Of a stretch of 64,000 nt of DNA, positions 62,428 through 64,000 are shown one piece after another. The stretch's first letter is position 1; each line of letters starts with the position of its first letter. The notes under the pieces are model-generated. The model was not told the DNA's origin, did not search any database, and saw only the letters and a program-made list of their open reading frames with translations. Made by a program: the position numbers and the translations under genes. The stretch covers positions 1 through 64,000 of the forward strand of contig NZ_MUXU01000010.1 of NCBI RefSeq assembly GCF_002014985.1. Direction: 5' to 3'. This DNA comes from Moraxella caviae (lineage in GTDB: Bacteria; Pseudomonadota; Gammaproteobacteria; Pseudomonadales; Moraxellaceae).

Positions 62428-64000
62428 ATGACTCAATCTAGCCCAAATCTTGACACCGCCAAGACGACTTTGGACGCCGAAGTTTCTGAAGCCAAAGCCC
62501 AAGAAATCTTGGAAAAATTTGACCGTGAGTCGGTAACACGCCGTCCCACTTCACAGGCAACGCGCTACATCATCGCAGCGATTGCCGTGCTGTATTCGCT
62601 GTTTCATTTGTACATCACGTTTAATCCCATGCCAGAGATTGTGCAGCGCTCAATCCATGTGGCGGTGGGTGCCGCGCTGATTTTCTTGATTTATCCGCCT
62701 GCCAAAAAATCCAGCCGCGCCAAAGTGGTATGGTATGATTGGATTTGGTCGGCACTGGCATTGTCTGGCGCTGGCTATCTATTGTGGCAATACCAAGACA
62801 TCGTAACCGTGCGTGGTGGCATTCCCAATCAGCTTGATGTTATCTTTGCCATCATCACGACCGTGGTCGTACTTGAGATGGCAAGGCGCATCACAGGTTG
62901 GATTTTGCCGATTTTTGCGCTGATTTTCCTAGCTTATCCGTTTATCAGCCATTTTGATTTCATGCCTGACCGTCTTTTGACACGCCCTTATGATTTTGGT
63001 GATATTTTTGGGCAATTATACCTAAAAACTGAAGGTCTGTACTCTACCGCCATCGGTGCGTCAGTAACGTTTATTTTCCTGTTCATCTTATTTGGTGCGT
63101 TCTTATCACGCTCTGGCATGGGGCAGCTGTTCAACGATTTGGCGTTGGCATTGGCAGGTGATAAGCAAGGCGGCCCTGCCAAGGTCTCGGTCATCTCAAG
63201 CGGCTTTATGGGCTCAATCAATGGCGCAGCGGTGGCAAACGTCGTGGGTACAGGCGCGTTCACCATTCCTTTGATGAAAAAAGTCGGCTATGATAAAAAC
63301 TTCGCTGGCGCAGTGGAAGCCAGTGCGTCTGTCGGTGGGCAAATCCTACCGCCAATCATGGGTGCAGCCGCCTTCATCATGGCAGAAACCACAGGCGTGG
63401 CGTACAGCACCATCGCTTTATCGGCAGTGCTGCCTGCCTTATTGTATTATCTTGGCGTGATTGCGCAGGTGCATTTTCGTGCTGGCAAATTAAACCTAAC
63501 AGGCATTGCTAAGGCTGACTTACCAAAAGTCAAAGAAGTGCTTAAAGCGCGCGGACATATGCTATTGCCCATCGTGTTTTTGGTGGTATTGCTCGCCAAA
63601 AATGTGCCGATTGGCTATGCAGCCGCCTACACCATTGGCGCAACCATCGTCATCAGCTGGCTGCGCCCAGAAACTCGCATGGGCTTTAAAGACATCATCG
63701 CCGCACTAGAAGATGGCGCAAAGCAGTCTTTGTCCGTGATGGCAGCGTGTGCGGTGGTAGGCATCGTGATTGGCGTGGTGAACTTGACAAGTTTTGGCAC
63801 GGTAATGACTTCGTCCATCGTAACTTTGGGCGCAGGTTCGCTGTTTTTGACCTTGCTGCTCACCATGCTGGCTTCTATGGTGCTGGGCATGGGCTTGCCG
63901 TCCATTCCTGCTTACATCATCACTGCTACGATGGCAGCGCCTGCACTGGCGACTTTTGATGTGCCGATTTTGGTGGCGCATATGTTTGTATTTTATTTTG
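62428..64000 (+). CDS. Fused TRAP transporter permease (DctQM-like), partial
   Basis: Starts at ATG 62428 behind AAGGA and runs off the window after 524 codons. The N-terminal third (about 40-190) has four membrane helices like the small TRAP subunit, and the remainder resembles the large subunit. Key stretches are LFILFGAFLSRSGMGQLFNDLALALAGDKQGGPAKVSVISSGFMGSINGAAVANVVGTGAFTIPLMK (given here only as a positional guide, about residues 210-275), ASASVGGQILPPIMGAAAFIMAE, and MVLGMGLPSIPAYI. Fused permeases are normal for TAXI systems. The first 30 residues are acidic. The C-terminal end is outside the window. Confidence 0.92.
   Translation, partial: MTQSSPNLDTAKTTLDAEVSEAKAQEILEKFDRESVTRRPTSQATRYIIAAIAVLYSLFHLYITFNPMPEIVQRSIHVAVGAALIFLIYPPAKKSSRAKVVWYDWIWSALALSGAGYLLWQYQDIVTVRGGIPNQLDVIFAIITTVVVLEMARRITGWILPIFALIFLAYPFISHFDFMPDRLLTRPYDFGDIFGQLYLKTEGLYSTAIGASVTFIFLFILFGAFLSRSGMGQLFNDLALALAGDKQGGPAKVSVISSGFMGSINGAAVANVVGTGAFTIPLMKKVGYDKNFAGAVEASASVGGQILPPIMGAAAFIMAETTGVAYSTIALSAVLPALLYYLGVIAQVHFRAGKLNLTGIAKADLPKVKEVLKARGHMLLPIVFLVVLLAKNVPIGYAAAYTIGATIVISWLRPETRMGFKDIIAALEDGAKQSLSVMAACAVVGIVIGVVNLTSFGTVMTSSIVTLGAGSLFLTLLLTMLASMVLGMGLPSIPAYIITATMAAPALATFDVPILVAHMFVFYF

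Overview
The window is a stretch of chromosome from a gammaproteobacterium, most likely a member of the Moraxellaceae (Moraxella-like). This is an inference from gene content and order: ampD next to murJ, ygfB divergent from a zapB-like/zapA pair, smp divergent from serB, a 7Fe ferredoxin, an AcnD/PrpF propionate module, and moderate GC with AT-rich intergenic spaces. I see no tRNA, rRNA, CRISPR array, prophage or complete insertion sequence. Almost every gene is housekeeping or widely conserved accessory.

Layout. 0-5 kb: the end of a methylcitrate (propionate) operon, acnD and prpF, with a nonsense-broken gene between them. 5-15 kb: a Rossmann protein, PBP1a, DUF4126, an SDR protein, a DUF4105 envelope protein, AmpD and MurJ, several of them in peptidoglycan building or recycling. 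15-20 kb: a small helical protein, fdxA, a repeat-rich spacer, an aromatic-acid type MFS transporter, a MetE-like methyltransferase, and Orn. 20-28 kb: a BepA-like M48 protease, a TusA-like protein, RpoH with a long acidic N-terminal extension, DUF423, ThiS, a persulfide-dioxygenase-like MBL enzyme, HPF, a nitrilase-family amidase and a second repeat-rich spacer. 28-35.5 kb: ccmAB, YbjN, an HDAC-like deacylase, a VapBC-type toxin-antitoxin pair, bioB, an SCP2 protein and serB. 36-41.5 kb: Smp, a small acidic protein, a UPF0149 protein, a frameshifted membrane protein, two YbjQ paralogues and a LysR regulator.

41.7-48 kb is a complete type I secretion operon (TolC, LapB-like ABC transporter, HlyD-type adaptor). 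The first two proteins carry long low-complexity tails, and the promoter region has a 20-bp tandem duplication in which each copy contains an extended -10 box. It is the most unusual locus here. No substrate gene lies beside it. 48-64 kb: a PHA-granule type protein, dcd, ruvB (without ruvA), an M15 carboxypeptidase, an SH3 lipoprotein, hemB, maeB, ribF, ygfB, zapB-like, zapA with an Ala/Gln-rich extension, and a TAXI-TRAP importer (binding protein, DUF1850, fused permease running off the end).

Recurring themes are low-complexity or acidic extensions on otherwise ordinary proteins (RpoH, ZapA, TolC, the ABC transporter, a PBP1a insert), REP/BIME-type palindromes and a second palindromic element family in two spacers, and two broken genes. 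No function here is proven by experiment. Calls rest on motifs, protein length and gene order read by eye.
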